From a bacterium (GTDB taxonomy: Bacteria; Armatimonadota; Abditibacteriia; Abditibacteriales; Abditibacteriaceae), in NCBI GenBank assembly GCA_004172935.1, contig SDZD01000013.1, forward strand, positions 1-64,000: DNA of 64,000 nt, in the 5' to 3' direction. How positions within the stretch are numbered: the first letter of the stretch is position 1; each line of letters begins with the position of its first letter. The notes below the pieces were generated by a model, which did not search any database, had not been told where the DNA came from, and saw only the letters and a program-made list of their open reading frames with translations. The translations under genes were made by a program, and so were the position numbers. Positions 33,948-42,264 of this stretch are shown piece after piece.

Positions 33948-34538
33948 TTAAGCAACAACGGGCGCCAGAACGTCGCGCAATTCCTGCAATTTACGGGCGA
34001 AATCTTCATCACTCAAAGCGGGCGTTGCATTGGTAATCAATGGCGACTCCCAATCCACCCACGATTTGCACCCTAAATCTTCGCTCCGTAACTCGTAACG
34101 CACAGGCGTTTCCAGTTCCCACACTCGCAGCGCGGCACACAAAAGTGGCTTGTTGCTCTGGTAGCTAAAGCGCAAATCCAAATACGAAGTCGAGTAAATA
34201 TGCGCAGCATCTTTGAGCGCGCTTTCCGCGTTCTCATGCAACTGCCATATCTCCTCGACCTGAGCGAAATGCCGCAGATAAGCCAACTTCGGCCCCTCGT
34301 CGCTCTCGCGCGCTGCCTGTTCCCACAGGTCTTGGTGCTCGGCCTTCACCAACCCCCGTTCTTGATGAAACCACGTCGGCAAAAGATAAAACGAGTCATG
34401 TTCGAGATGAAAAACCCCATCCTCGTCATGCAACCCGCCTTTGCGAAGCAACAAAACCTGCCGCCCCTGCGCCAACGATTCAGCAGAAATCGCCCATTCT
34501 TTCAGCGCAGCACGAGACGAAACGGAAGTGGAAGACAT
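33948..34538 (-). CDS. DUF1802 family protein
   Basis: The 196-residue protein has the DUF1802 pattern: ALKEWAISAESLAQGRQVLLLRKGG, FHLEHDSFYLLPTWFHQ, HIYSTSYLDLRFSYQSNKPL and CKSWVDWE. The family is found in cyanobacteria, Firmicutes, archaea and others with unknown function. It is 30 bp upstream of the DUF1844 gene on the same strand and is probably co-transcribed with it. Confidence 0.82.
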   Translation of the reverse strand: MSSTSVSSRAALKEWAISAESLAQGRQVLLLRKGGLHDEDGVFHLEHDSFYLLPTWFHQERGLVKAEHQDLWEQAARESDEGPKLAYLRHFAQVEEIWQLHENAESALKDAAHIYSTSYLDLRFSYQSNKPLLCAALRVWELETPVRYELRSEDLGCKSWVDWESPLITNATPALSDEDFARKLQELRDVLAPVVA

Positions 34539-34657
34539 AAGCCATTGGACGGTTAATCATCCCGGAATTTCCCGTCGAATTTGTTTAATAGCCCAAACCA
34601 CACAAAGGTCACCAATCGAGCGACTTTGGCCCGTAAATCGAACGCCAAACTAACGAT

Positions 34658-35164
34658 ATGAATTTTCCGTTCACCAACGGCGACAAAGCATTCGACTTCC
34701 AACTCACCGATTGCCTCGGCAAAGAGTGGCGTCTCAGCGACCATAGCGGCAAATTGGTCTGCCTCTACTTCGCACGCGGCGAATACTGCCCCACCACTCG
34801 CGGCGAATTCGCCTACTTCAACGCCTTCGCCCGCCTGTTCAAGAAAATGAACTGCGAATTTGTTTTCGTGGTGAATGGAGGCCGAGCCGAGCACGCCAAA
34901 TTCGCCAAAGACCTCCGCATCGCTCTCCCCATCCTCGTTGACGATGACGGCGCCATCGGCGAAAAATACGGAATCTACGGCGTCAACCACAACGACATGA
35001 AGCGCGACGACTACAAAAACTATATCGCCCCCGGCGTCTACCTCATCGACGTAGAAGGCGAAATATCCGCCTTCTGGCTCGCCAGTGCCCCACGCGGCCT
35101 CCCGTCGCCCGAATCAATCCTCGGCATCCTCGGCTACGCCGAACACAACAACGGTAAATACTAA
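34658..35164 (+). CDS. Peroxiredoxin-like thioredoxin-fold protein
   Basis: The 168-residue protein has the AhpC/TSA-type opening (NGDKAFDFQLTDCLGKEWRLSDHSGK) and a likely peroxidatic cysteine C44 in ARGEYCPTTRGEF. It lacks the threonine three residues before the cysteine that typical peroxiredoxins have (G41 here) and has no CxxC, with only C19 and C35 besides. The fold is convincing, but peroxidase activity is only probable. It faces the DUF1802 gene divergently across 119 bp. Confidence 0.8.
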   Translation: MNFPFTNGDKAFDFQLTDCLGKEWRLSDHSGKLVCLYFARGEYCPTTRGEFAYFNAFARLFKKMNCEFVFVVNGGRAEHAKFAKDLRIALPILVDDDGAIGEKYGIYGVNHNDMKRDDYKNYIAPGVYLIDVEGEISAFWLASAPRGLPSPESILGILGYAEHNNGKY

Positions 35165-35173
35165 AATTCAAAG

Positions 35174-35202
35174 CGCCGCTTGACCTGTTCAAGCGGCGTT
35201 TT
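35174..35202. terminator. Bidirectional hairpin terminator
   Basis: CGCCGCTTGA (35174-35183) pairs with TCAAGCGGCG (35189-35198) around CCTGT, followed by TTTT. It serves the peroxiredoxin-like gene and overlaps the 3' end of the convergent membrane gene. Confidence 0.82.
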
Positions 35203-35704
35203 CTTCATCGCTCACCCGCAAGCGCAGCGTATCAAAGATTGTGGGAAAGAACGCCAAAGCAAAACCAATGGACAAGCCGAGAATGTTTTGAACCATATTC
35301 AGTCCTATTGTCGAGCTTAAACTGAATGAGGACTGCATAGACAACTGAACATATAAGATGCCTTGCGATAACAAACGAGGCAACGATACGCCACACATCA
35401 CCAAACCAGCACACGGCAAAATCAGCGAACGTATCGAATGCTTTGTCAGCGGAAAATTTGCCTGGCGCCCGCTAACACCACTCGAAATAATAGGGACTAC
35501 AGGCAGCAATAGTAGATAGACCACAAGGGGAAATACACTAAAAATCCCCAACCTACTCGGCATAGACCCCATAAACAAAGGCAGACGAGCGAAGAGTACG
35601 GTACTCAAAAACATCAGTACGCTCATTAAGACATTTGCCCCCAGAAACACGTACAGAAACAAAGCAACCACATCACGCCGAGTGAGGGGAGATTCGGAGT
35701 TCAT
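35189..35704 (-). CDS. Hypothetical membrane protein, four segments
   Basis: The 171-residue protein begins MNSESPLTRRDVVALFLYVFLGANVLM and has about four membrane segments. The ATG at 35704 has GGGGGTG just upstream and is preferred over an ATG at 35716. The stop codon lies within the shared terminator hairpin. No family recognised. Confidence 0.62.
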   Translation of the reverse strand: MNSESPLTRRDVVALFLYVFLGANVLMSVLMFLSTVLFARLPLFMGSMPSRLGIFSVFPLVVYLLLLPVVPIISSGVSGRQANFPLTKHSIRSLILPCAGLVMCGVSLPRLLSQGILYVQLSMQSSFSLSSTIGLNMVQNILGLSIGFALAFFPTIFDTLRLRVSDEENAA

Positions 35705-35753
35705 AGACACCCCCATTTTCGCTTAATCAATCCAATCTCTCAACTCCACCAAT

Positions 35754-36188
35754 TCATCGCCTCTTCCCCAACGTCACCGACACGTTCGCGGGCTTCACTC
35801 CCAAAATCTCGACATCTTCCGAACTGCTATCAACGCGAACCGGAATCAGTTGCGGTTCGCCCGAAGGCTCCGATACATCGGCAAAATCCAACGAAGCGCT
35901 CAGTGCGTTATTGGCGACCATAGGAGCATCGCTATCGGGGGCAGGCAAAGGCAAAGTAACCCCACTCATAAGCCGTAGCTCCTGATGCGGCGCGCGCACC
36001 GTGACGCGCACAGTTTTAGGCGCGCTAGTGTCTTCAACACGCAAAGTTTGGGGAAACCGCAAATCCAGCTTCACCGAGAAGGTCTGAGTTTCAAGGGGGT
36101 TCGACTCGCCGCGTACATGACTCCATAGCCCAATCGAAAGCACGAAGGCGGTCAACTTCAGCGGCCAGTTGTTAAGCAAGCGATTCAT
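35754..36188 (-). CDS. YbbR/CdaR-like membrane-anchored protein
   Basis: The 144-residue protein starts with the CdaR signature NNWPLKLTAFVLSIGLWSHV, one membrane segment, followed by about one extracellular YbbR repeat (ETQTFSVKLDLRFPQT, APKTVRVTVRAPHQELRL) and an ending ILGVKPANVSVTLGK that reads as the last strand of the fold. CdaR usually binds and regulates the diadenylate cyclase CdaA, whose gene is upstream on the same strand, 163 bp away. It is much shorter than Bacillus CdaR, which has four YbbR domains. The ATG at 36188 is chosen because the anchor begins there. Confidence 0.82.
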   Translation of the reverse strand: MNRLLNNWPLKLTAFVLSIGLWSHVRGESNPLETQTFSVKLDLRFPQTLRVEDTSAPKTVRVTVRAPHQELRLMSGVTLPLPAPDSDAPMVANNALSASLDFADVSEPSGEPQLIPVRVDSSSEDVEILGVKPANVSVTLGKRR

Positions 36189-36281
36189 AAAGACACAGAA
36201 TTTCCCCGCAGGAAAACAACAATCAATGTGCGGGATCAAGCCGACTTCACACATTCCCTCAACTGCTATCTTCCCCTGTAG

Positions 36282-36302
36282 GGGCGAACCTTGTGTTCGC
36301 CC
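36282..36302. repeat. Small palindrome also found at the argG terminator
   Basis: GGGCGAAC and GTTCGCCC flank the loop CTTGT between cdaA and the CdaR-like gene. The argG terminator on the minus strand has the same stem with loop CATGT. No T-run follows here, so it may be a dispersed repeat or weak terminator. Confidence 0.6.
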
Positions 36303-36351
36303 GCTCCCACTTCCTCACCGATCATAAACAAACCCTATCGCCCGATTCTCC

Positions 36352-37281
36352 TTAAGACCTCGGCCTAATCACAGAGCGCAAAGTTCCCAGTGTCTCGCGT
36401 GGCAGCGACACGGCGGTTTTGCCCAGATGCCGTGCGAATGGACGCAGTTTGGCGGCTCCCCCATCGTTCGATTGCACCAGTAATGCCCGTAACTCATCGG
36501 CGAAAGGCTTAGCTCCGATAAAGGAGGTCATCGTCCTCTGACGCGCCACCGAGATATTTCCGGTTTCCTCGCTGACCACCACAATCACAGCATCCGTCGC
36601 TTCGCTAAGCCCTAGCGCGGCGCGGTGCCGAGTACCAACCGAGCGTGGTAATTCGGCGTTGCCCGAAAGCGGCAAAATGCACGCGGCAGCCACCACCGTT
36701 TCACCACGCACAATGGCGCCACCATCATGCAGTGGATTGCCGGGTTGAAAAATCGCGCCCAGCAGTTCGGCGCTCAGGCGTGCCCCCAACGGCGTCCCGG
36801 TTCCAGCGATGTCATCCAGTCCGGTTTCACGTTCGATGGCCAACAACGCCCCGATACGCTGCGACGACAGCTTTTCCACAGCGCGGGCAATCTCATCGGC
36901 CACGCGATGTTGCGCCTCACGCTGAGCCGGATTGAGTCGAAGCCCCAAAATCCCCAGTCGTCCGCGCCCCAGTTGATCGAGTGCCGCGCGCAATTCGGGC
37001 TGGAACAAAATAACCAGCACCAACGCCGAAGCAAACAGCGCCTGCGAAATCACCCAGTACAGCGTGTCCAGCCCCAACCACTGCGCGCTCTTCATGACCA
37101 CCAGCAAAATCGCCACACCTTTCAAAAGCTGCATGGCGCGCGTGCCCTTAGCGAGCAACAGCAAGTAATAAATTGCCGTCGCCACCAAAAAGATGTCGAG
37201 CACTGCCACGACATCGACTTGACGAAGCAAATGCTTGAAGTGAGGCCAAAGCGTGGGCACAGCGCTTTGTAACAACAACAT
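36352..37281 (-). CDS. cdaA: Diadenylate cyclase CdaA (c-di-AMP synthase)
   Basis: The 309-residue protein has three N-terminal membrane segments (about 21-42, 50-64 and 72-95) and a DAC domain. The catalytic motifs are LHDGG (D186-G187-G188; usual form DGA) and GTRHR (R218-H219-R220), then VVVSEETGNISVA. It makes c-di-AMP from two ATP. The ATG at 37281 is preferred over 37347, which would overlap alr. It starts 17 bp after the alr stop, so cdaA and alanine racemase are likely co-transcribed, which fits links between c-di-AMP and cell-wall metabolism. Confidence 0.93.
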   Translation of the reverse strand: MLLLQSAVPTLWPHFKHLLRQVDVVAVLDIFLVATAIYYLLLLAKGTRAMQLLKGVAILLVVMKSAQWLGLDTLYWVISQALFASALVLVILFQPELRAALDQLGRGRLGILGLRLNPAQREAQHRVADEIARAVEKLSSQRIGALLAIERETGLDDIAGTGTPLGARLSAELLGAIFQPGNPLHDGGAIVRGETVVAAACILPLSGNAELPRSVGTRHRAALGLSEATDAVIVVVSEETGNISVARQRTMTSFIGAKPFADELRALLVQSNDGGAAKLRPFARHLGKTAVSLPRETLGTLRSVIRPRS

Positions 37282-37298
37282 AGTGGGCAACAAGACAG

Positions 37299-38399
37299 TT
37301 AACCCGATGAGGTGGCTAAACGGGGCACCCGCGACGAAACCCCACACAAAATTTCATAGGAAATCGTTTCCGCCTTGTCCGCCATCTCTTCAACGGGCAA
37401 TCCGCGCCCAAATAACGTCGCCTCATCACCGAGATGAACTAGCACTCCCGATACATCCGCCATAATCTGATCCATCGTCACCCGCCCAATAACCGGGCAG
37501 CGCGTACCGTTGATAAGCACGTGCGCCTTATTTGACAGGCTGCGCCGGAAACCATCGGCATATCCCACCGAAATCACCGCAACGCGCGTGTCTCGTTGCG
37601 CCGTCCACTGCGCACCATACGAAACCGAAGCCCCCTGAGGAATGGTCTTCAAACTGGTCACACGCGCCTTCCACGTCATCACTGGTTTGAGGTCGAGTTC
37701 GAACGTGGGCAACGGATTCGAGCCATAAGTTGCGATTCCCGGACGCACCATATCGAAGCGCACCTCAGGGTAACGCATCGTCGTCGCCGAGTTAGCCGCG
37801 TGAATGATAACTCCCGGCGCTGGCTCAACCTCTCTTATAAAAGCCTTGAAGCGCTCTATTTGCAATGGCGTCAAATCGTCCACTTCCTCATCCGCGCTCG
37901 CCATGTGCGTGTAAATGCCCAGCACATCCACCCGGTCGAAATCGCGTAGCGAACAGAAGGCCTCGCGTGCCGTCTCGTAGCGAAATCCCAGCCGTCCCAT
38001 TCCGGTATCCACTTTGAAGTGAACTTCGGCGCGAGTCTTCTCCTTGTCGGCGGCCTGTTGCAAAGAAAGGCCAAGTTCTCTAGTCCAAATTGTGGGTGTA
38101 AGTCGCGCCCGAACCGCCGAACGCGCTTCTTCGGGCAACATCGCCGATAACAGCAATATCGGTTTTTGCACTCCCATCTTCCGTAACAACGCGCCTTCGT
38201 CCACCGATGCCACTCCCAGCATCGCGACTTCTGACATCGCATCAAAAACGGGGGCAACTAAACGCACATCATGCCCGTAAGCGTTGGCTTTACACACCGC
38301 GAGAAACGTCGCAGGAGCAGCCAATTGGGCCAAAACACGCACATTATGGCGCAAAGCAGACAAATCAACTTCAGCCCAGGTCGGGCGGGAAAACGGCAC
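37299..38399 (-). CDS. alr: Alanine racemase
   Basis: The PLP enzyme supplies D-alanine for peptidoglycan. The protein, about 366 residues, has PTWAEVDLSALRHNV, the PLP lysine in FLAVCKANAYGHD (K37), HFKVDTGMGRLGF, GIYTHMASADE, RPGIATYG, and the catalytic tyrosine in ASVSYGAQWTA. No ATG lies near the family start; I choose the GTG at 38399, with GGAGAAGG about 13 bases before it. An in-frame ATG at 38447 would add 16 residues. Next to cdaA on the same strand. Confidence 0.93.
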   Translation of the reverse strand: MPFSRPTWAEVDLSALRHNVRVLAQLAAPATFLAVCKANAYGHDVRLVAPVFDAMSEVAMLGVASVDEGALLRKMGVQKPILLLSAMLPEEARSAVRARLTPTIWTRELGLSLQQAADKEKTRAEVHFKVDTGMGRLGFRYETAREAFCSLRDFDRVDVLGIYTHMASADEEVDDLTPLQIERFKAFIREVEPAPGVIIHAANSATTMRYPEVRFDMVRPGIATYGSNPLPTFELDLKPVMTWKARVTSLKTIPQGASVSYGAQWTAQRDTRVAVISVGYADGFRRSLSNKAHVLINGTRCPVIGRVTMDQIMADVSGVLVHLGDEATLFGRGLPVEEMADKAETISYEILCGVSSRVPRLATSSG

Positions 38400-38780
38400 T
38401 CTTAACAGTGTGCCTTCTCCTATCACCAAGAAGCGAAGCGGGCACAATTCAGCACAAAAGCGAGACTACACTCATTTCATAGGGACTTTGTACAAAAGCA
38501 ATCAACTATGCATTTACCGGGTGGAACGGAAATAGTTGTCTTTCTGATTATCGTCATCATCTTGTGCCTTTTTGGAAAAAGGCGCCCTTAATAGTGTCCG
38601 GCCTCTTGTCACTCTGACGCGAAAGCAAGCACAAATCGGCACCAAGGCAGGGCTATACTCATTTCAGAGGGATTTCATCCCCGAAGGAATCAACTATGCA
38701 TTTACCAGGTGGAATGGAAATGGTGGTTTTGCTGCTTATCGTCGTCGTATTGTTCGGCGGAGCCAAACTGCCGCAATTGA
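38400..38780. repeat. Tandem duplication of the tatA 5' region
   Basis: Two diverged copies of about 188 bp, 38400-38587 and 38588-38780, hold the intergenic region and the first codons of tatA. Landmarks at the same spacing of 187-188 bases are CTTAAYAGTGT (38400, 38587), ACTCATTTCA near 38470 and 38657, and AATCAACTATGCATTTACC (38501, 38689). Only the second copy continues into a full gene. Confidence 0.82.
38508..38591 (+). pseudogene. Truncated tatA copy (27 residues)
   Basis: The frame starts MHLPGGTEIVVFLIIVIILC, matching MHLPGGMEMVVLLLIVVVLF of the intact gene, and ends after FGKRRP at a TAA that falls on the duplication junction. The amphipathic helix of TatA is missing, and the GAAGGA ribosome-binding site of the intact copy is AAAGCA here. 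It is most likely a non-functional by-product, although a 27-residue membrane peptide could still be made. Confidence 0.7.
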
Positions 38781-38911
38781 TGAAAGGCGTCGGCGAGGGT
38801 ATGCGGGAATTTAAGAAAGCCACCCGTGAAGATGACGACGATGTACGTCCCGTCGTATCGGCCTCCACTGCTCCTTCGAACAGCGGTCCCAAAGAACCCC
38901 GCGTTCAGTAA
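38696..38911 (+). CDS. tatA: TatA/TatE-type twin-arginine translocase subunit
   Basis: The 71-residue protein has one membrane helix (VVLLLIVVVLF), the hinge FGGAKLPQLMKGVGEGMREFKKA that forms the amphipathic helix with the conserved FG, and a short acidic tail. This is the TatA layout; TatB would be longer. TatA oligomers form the pore-like part of the Sec-independent export system for folded proteins. A GAAGGA site lies 7 bases upstream. tatC is not nearby. A strong terminator follows. Confidence 0.9.
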   Translation: MHLPGGMEMVVLLLIVVVLFGGAKLPQLMKGVGEGMREFKKATREDDDDVRPVVSASTAPSNSGPKEPRVQ

Positions 38912-38925
38912 AAACCAAACGAATC

Positions 38926-38958
38926 AAAATGCCGGAGCCTCTCGCTCCGGCATTTTCG
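38926..38958 (+). terminator. Intrinsic terminator of tatA
   Basis: AAAATGCCGGAGC (38926-38938) pairs with GCTCCGGCATTTT (38944-38956) over CTCTC, so the stem ends in an A/T tract. Confidence 0.88.
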
Positions 38959-39003
38959 TTTTTCGGCATCATATCCTCACGGAAAAGCGCGGTTTATACG
39001 CTT

Positions 39004-40182
39004 ATGTCTTTTTCCATTCCATCGGGTGCTGATTTCTTCGAGTGGCGCCGCCAGCAATTTCCCTTCTTCAAATCACGCATCTGCCTGACGCACGCCGCAG
39101 TCTCTCCCCTACCCGCTGTTGCCGTCACAGCCCTGCAAAACTACACCGCAAGTCTGGGTAACGAGGGCCAGTTCCACGAACCCATCCAACCAACCTACGA
39201 CCTCTGCAAAGAGCGCATAGCCCGTTTACTTAATAATGGCGCACGCCCCGAAGAAATCGCCTTCGCCGGTTCAACGTCCCACGCACTAGGCTTAGTCGCC
39301 ACCTCCTATCCCTGGCAACCCGGCGATAACTGTGTGGTCTTCGACGGCGATTTCCCCGCCAACGTCGTCATCTGGAAGAATCTGGCGCATACACACGGCG
39401 TCGAAGTGCGCGTCGTGCCCTTCAAACCCGCCCGCGACTTCACTCCCGACGACCTAGCTCCCTACGTCGATGAGCGCACCCGTATCGTCACTCTCAGCGC
39501 CGTCAACTTCGTGTCCGGCTACGCGCTCGACCTGCGCGCCTTTGGCGAATTGATTCACTCGCGCGGCGCTCTCATGTGCGTCGATGGCATTCAAGCTCTG
39601 GGAGCCATCCAACTCGATTTAACCGAAGCCGATTTCGTCTGTGCCGACGCCCACAAATGGATGCTCGGCCCCAACGGCGCCGCCTTCGCATGGTTCAAAG
39701 CCGAAGTCCTGCCGCGTATGCGCCCACAAATTCTCGGTTGGCTCGCCATCGAAAGCCGCGACGACTGGTTCTCATATGGTACCCAACCCATCGCCACAGC
39801 CGAGCGCTTCGAACCCGGCGCCCGCAACTATCTGGGTATAGTCGGTATGGAAGCCTCACTCGCACTTCTCGAAGAAGTTGGCATGGACGAGGTTTCCCGC
39901 CGCGTCACTCATCTACGCGACTACATAGCAGGCAAACTGGCCGCTCTAGGCTGCGAACTCCGCTGGACACCCGACGGCCACAACAAAAGTGGCATCGTCT
40001 CCTTCCGCCCTCCTAGCGGCGACATCAACGCCCTCAACGCCCACCTCGAAGAGCGCTTCGCCCTCAGCCTCCGCAACGACCGAGATGGACGCCCCTGGAT
40101 TCGTGCCTCTCCCCACTGGATGAACACCGAATCCGACTTGGACGACCTGGCCGAAACCATCTCAAAATACCTAACCTCCTGA
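39004..40182 (+). CDS. Class V aminotransferase-fold PLP enzyme
   Basis: The 392-residue protein has the cysteine-desulfurase-like fold: LTHAAVSPLP near the start, AFAGSTSHALGLVA, VTLSAVNFVSGYALDL, MCVDGIQALGAIQLDL (D194, Q197) and ADAHKWMLGPNG, where K218 would hold PLP. The catalytic cysteine loop of true desulfurases is not seen. Such proteins include isopenicillin-N-epimerase-like and kynureninase-like enzymes; substrate not assignable. The ATG at 39004 is used, since upstream codons overlap the tatA terminator. Confidence 0.85.
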   Translation: MSFSIPSGADFFEWRRQQFPFFKSRICLTHAAVSPLPAVAVTALQNYTASLGNEGQFHEPIQPTYDLCKERIARLLNNGARPEEIAFAGSTSHALGLVATSYPWQPGDNCVVFDGDFPANVVIWKNLAHTHGVEVRVVPFKPARDFTPDDLAPYVDERTRIVTLSAVNFVSGYALDLRAFGELIHSRGALMCVDGIQALGAIQLDLTEADFVCADAHKWMLGPNGAAFAWFKAEVLPRMRPQILGWLAIESRDDWFSYGTQPIATAERFEPGARNYLGIVGMEASLALLEEVGMDEVSRRVTHLRDYIAGKLAALGCELRWTPDGHNKSGIVSFRPPSGDINALNAHLEERFALSLRNDRDGRPWIRASPHWMNTESDLDDLAETISKYLTS

Positions 40183-40255
40183 CCCACTCAGATCCCCCCT
40201 CTGCCTTGCAAACCAACACTTACTACCTCTTCTGGATTCTCATCAGCGGCATCTC

Positions 40256-42193
40256 TCAAAACCCCCGTACCAGCGCACCTTCTCCTCGTTGCCCGATAGC
40301 CTCAAATCGATGAACGAAATTCTCTCCACTAAAATGACAGGCCAGTAACAGCGCCATGTACACCCACACCGTCAGTGTGATCGCACACCCAATCGCCTCC
40401 TTACAGCCGCGAAGCCCATCATGATAAATCGGGCGCCTCTGCGGGTCGGTGCCGTAACGCCACGAAACAAGCCACACCAGAGCAATCACGACGATCCCCA
40501 TAGCGCAATAAGCAGGCGTGACTGGCGAATCAATCGAGGTTAACTGCGGATCAATAAGACGAGGCGAAATACGCGGGAACAAGAAACGCAACCAGTCATA
40601 CCCGCTTAATGCGTGCCACCTTAAATACCCCCACAACAACGGAATCCCAACCGCTAACCCCAAGGTACACAGCACAAAAGCTCCGCTAAATCGCGACAAG
40701 ATGAACACTTCCATCGAAGCAAGATTCATTTCCAATTGCGCCCGTGCCGGAAGCGCAAGTTCACTCCGATGGCGCCGCACAGTTCGCACCGCGCACCATA
40801 GCGCCAGTAAAAATGGCGGCGAACAGAACGAGAATATGGCAAACGCAAACGCCACTTCGGCCTGCCCAATAGGTGGACCTCGTCGCGCAGTCGCGGGCGT
40901 CTGCAACCATGCCACTATCATGGCAAGCAATACCCCAAAAGCCAACAATGTCCAACCAACTACCAAAGCAGCGGGAATAGCACGCTCAGTCGTTTTCGAC
41001 TCCTGCCCCACAGCCCGCCACCCAATAAAGGCAAGCACCCACCATGCACCCAGCAAATAAGCCCCAAAGGCCAACACCCCAAAGCCGCTAGCATGACTTC
41101 CTTCCGCCCAAATCGCTTCAAAAGTCGAAAACACGGCCCCGCTCGCTAACCCAGATGAAGGTTTGAGTAGCGGCGCCAACAGCCGCATACGCGCGGCACA
41201 CTTTTGCGCTAAACGCACATTGGGGCCACTCCCTTGCGTGTGAGCGAAGGATATGAACTCGGCGACTTTGGGCGCGGGAAAACTGCTGTAGCTCTTCGGT
41301 GGTCGCGCTACACGCCATGCCGCACGTGCCCAATCGGCCCCGATGCCCCACTTATCCGAACCACAGGGCGCCTTCTGAAATAGTAGCGAGACGCGCATCA
41401 ACTCATTGCTACGCTTCAAAGCAGAACGCACCAATACAGGCGACTTACGCTTGCTGGCAAGAGCAAGGTCTCTCTGCGAAAGCGCTGACAACTGGGCCAA
41501 TAACGAACTCAGTTGATTACTACTAAGGCCATTATCCCTGTTCAATCTCGACAATATATTCCATGTCTCACTCCATGTACGTACTCCTGCCCCTCGAATT
41601 GTACGCAACATCACCAGCTTGAAATTCGTCGTCCCATCATCATAGCGCGTCCCACTTGCCGCCCTCTCTAAAGCCTCAGCACGCTCTTTCGCCCGCCCAC
41701 TATCTCCAAAAACCTTGGCAAGCATCAAGGGGTAAAAAGCATTCTTTGGGTCGATTCGTTCGCCCTGTCGCCCCCATGTAATCAAGGTCTTCTGCTTCGA
41801 TACGTCAATCGGCCCCCAGCCAAGCGATTGGCATAAAGCCAACGAATGCAACCACTTCTCACGCGGGAACTTCCGAAACAAATACCCAGCACTGGTGGAA
41901 GCGGGGTTGCTATTTTGCCCCGAATAGTAGGAATAGTATTCGTTATGGCGCACGTTCAACCAAAGCGCGCGCTCAAGCGGCGAAAGCCTCGGCGTCGCGA
42001 CATCATCCGCCCAATTCCACCTGTCTTGCCACGGCTGTCCATATATATTTGAGAAATAGCGCGACCCCACGAAATGCAATCGCGCTTCTTCGGATGTAAA
42101 CGGGAGGAGAAAAATGAGGAGCCATGCCCCCCAAAACCAACGACCGCGCCACAAAAAACGTGGCACGGCCAAACTCAAGCGGGAAGAGAACAC
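40256..42193 (-). CDS. Large hypothetical membrane protein after the glycan genes
   Basis: The 645-residue protein has one membrane segment near residues 17-33 (WFWGAWLLIFLLPF), a long soluble part of about 330 residues, and then around seven hydrophobic segments in the C-terminal half. Part of the soluble portion (FYPLMLAKVFGDSGRAKERAEALERA) is TPR-like. It lies 71 bp after the glycosyltransferase gene on the same strand, so it may belong to the surface-glycan group. No family recognised. Confidence 0.65.
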   Translation of the reverse strand: MFSSRLSLAVPRFLWRGRWFWGAWLLIFLLPFTSEEARLHFVGSRYFSNIYGQPWQDRWNWADDVATPRLSPLERALWLNVRHNEYYSYYSGQNSNPASTSAGYLFRKFPREKWLHSLALCQSLGWGPIDVSKQKTLITWGRQGERIDPKNAFYPLMLAKVFGDSGRAKERAEALERAASGTRYDDGTTNFKLVMLRTIRGAGVRTWSETWNILSRLNRDNGLSSNQLSSLLAQLSALSQRDLALASKRKSPVLVRSALKRSNELMRVSLLFQKAPCGSDKWGIGADWARAAWRVARPPKSYSSFPAPKVAEFISFAHTQGSGPNVRLAQKCAARMRLLAPLLKPSSGLASGAVFSTFEAIWAEGSHASGFGVLAFGAYLLGAWWVLAFIGWRAVGQESKTTERAIPAALVVGWTLLAFGVLLAMIVAWLQTPATARRGPPIGQAEVAFAFAIFSFCSPPFLLALWCAVRTVRRHRSELALPARAQLEMNLASMEVFILSRFSGAFVLCTLGLAVGIPLLWGYLRWHALSGYDWLRFLFPRISPRLIDPQLTSIDSPVTPAYCAMGIVVIALVWLVSWRYGTDPQRRPIYHDGLRGCKEAIGCAITLTVWVYMALLLACHFSGENFVHRFEAIGQRGEGALVRGF

Positions 42194-42264
42194 GCCTCAA
42201 TTTTATCTGTTGGCACTCGAAAAATGAAGATTTTTCATCCCCATTTCCAACCAATTGGGGTCGC

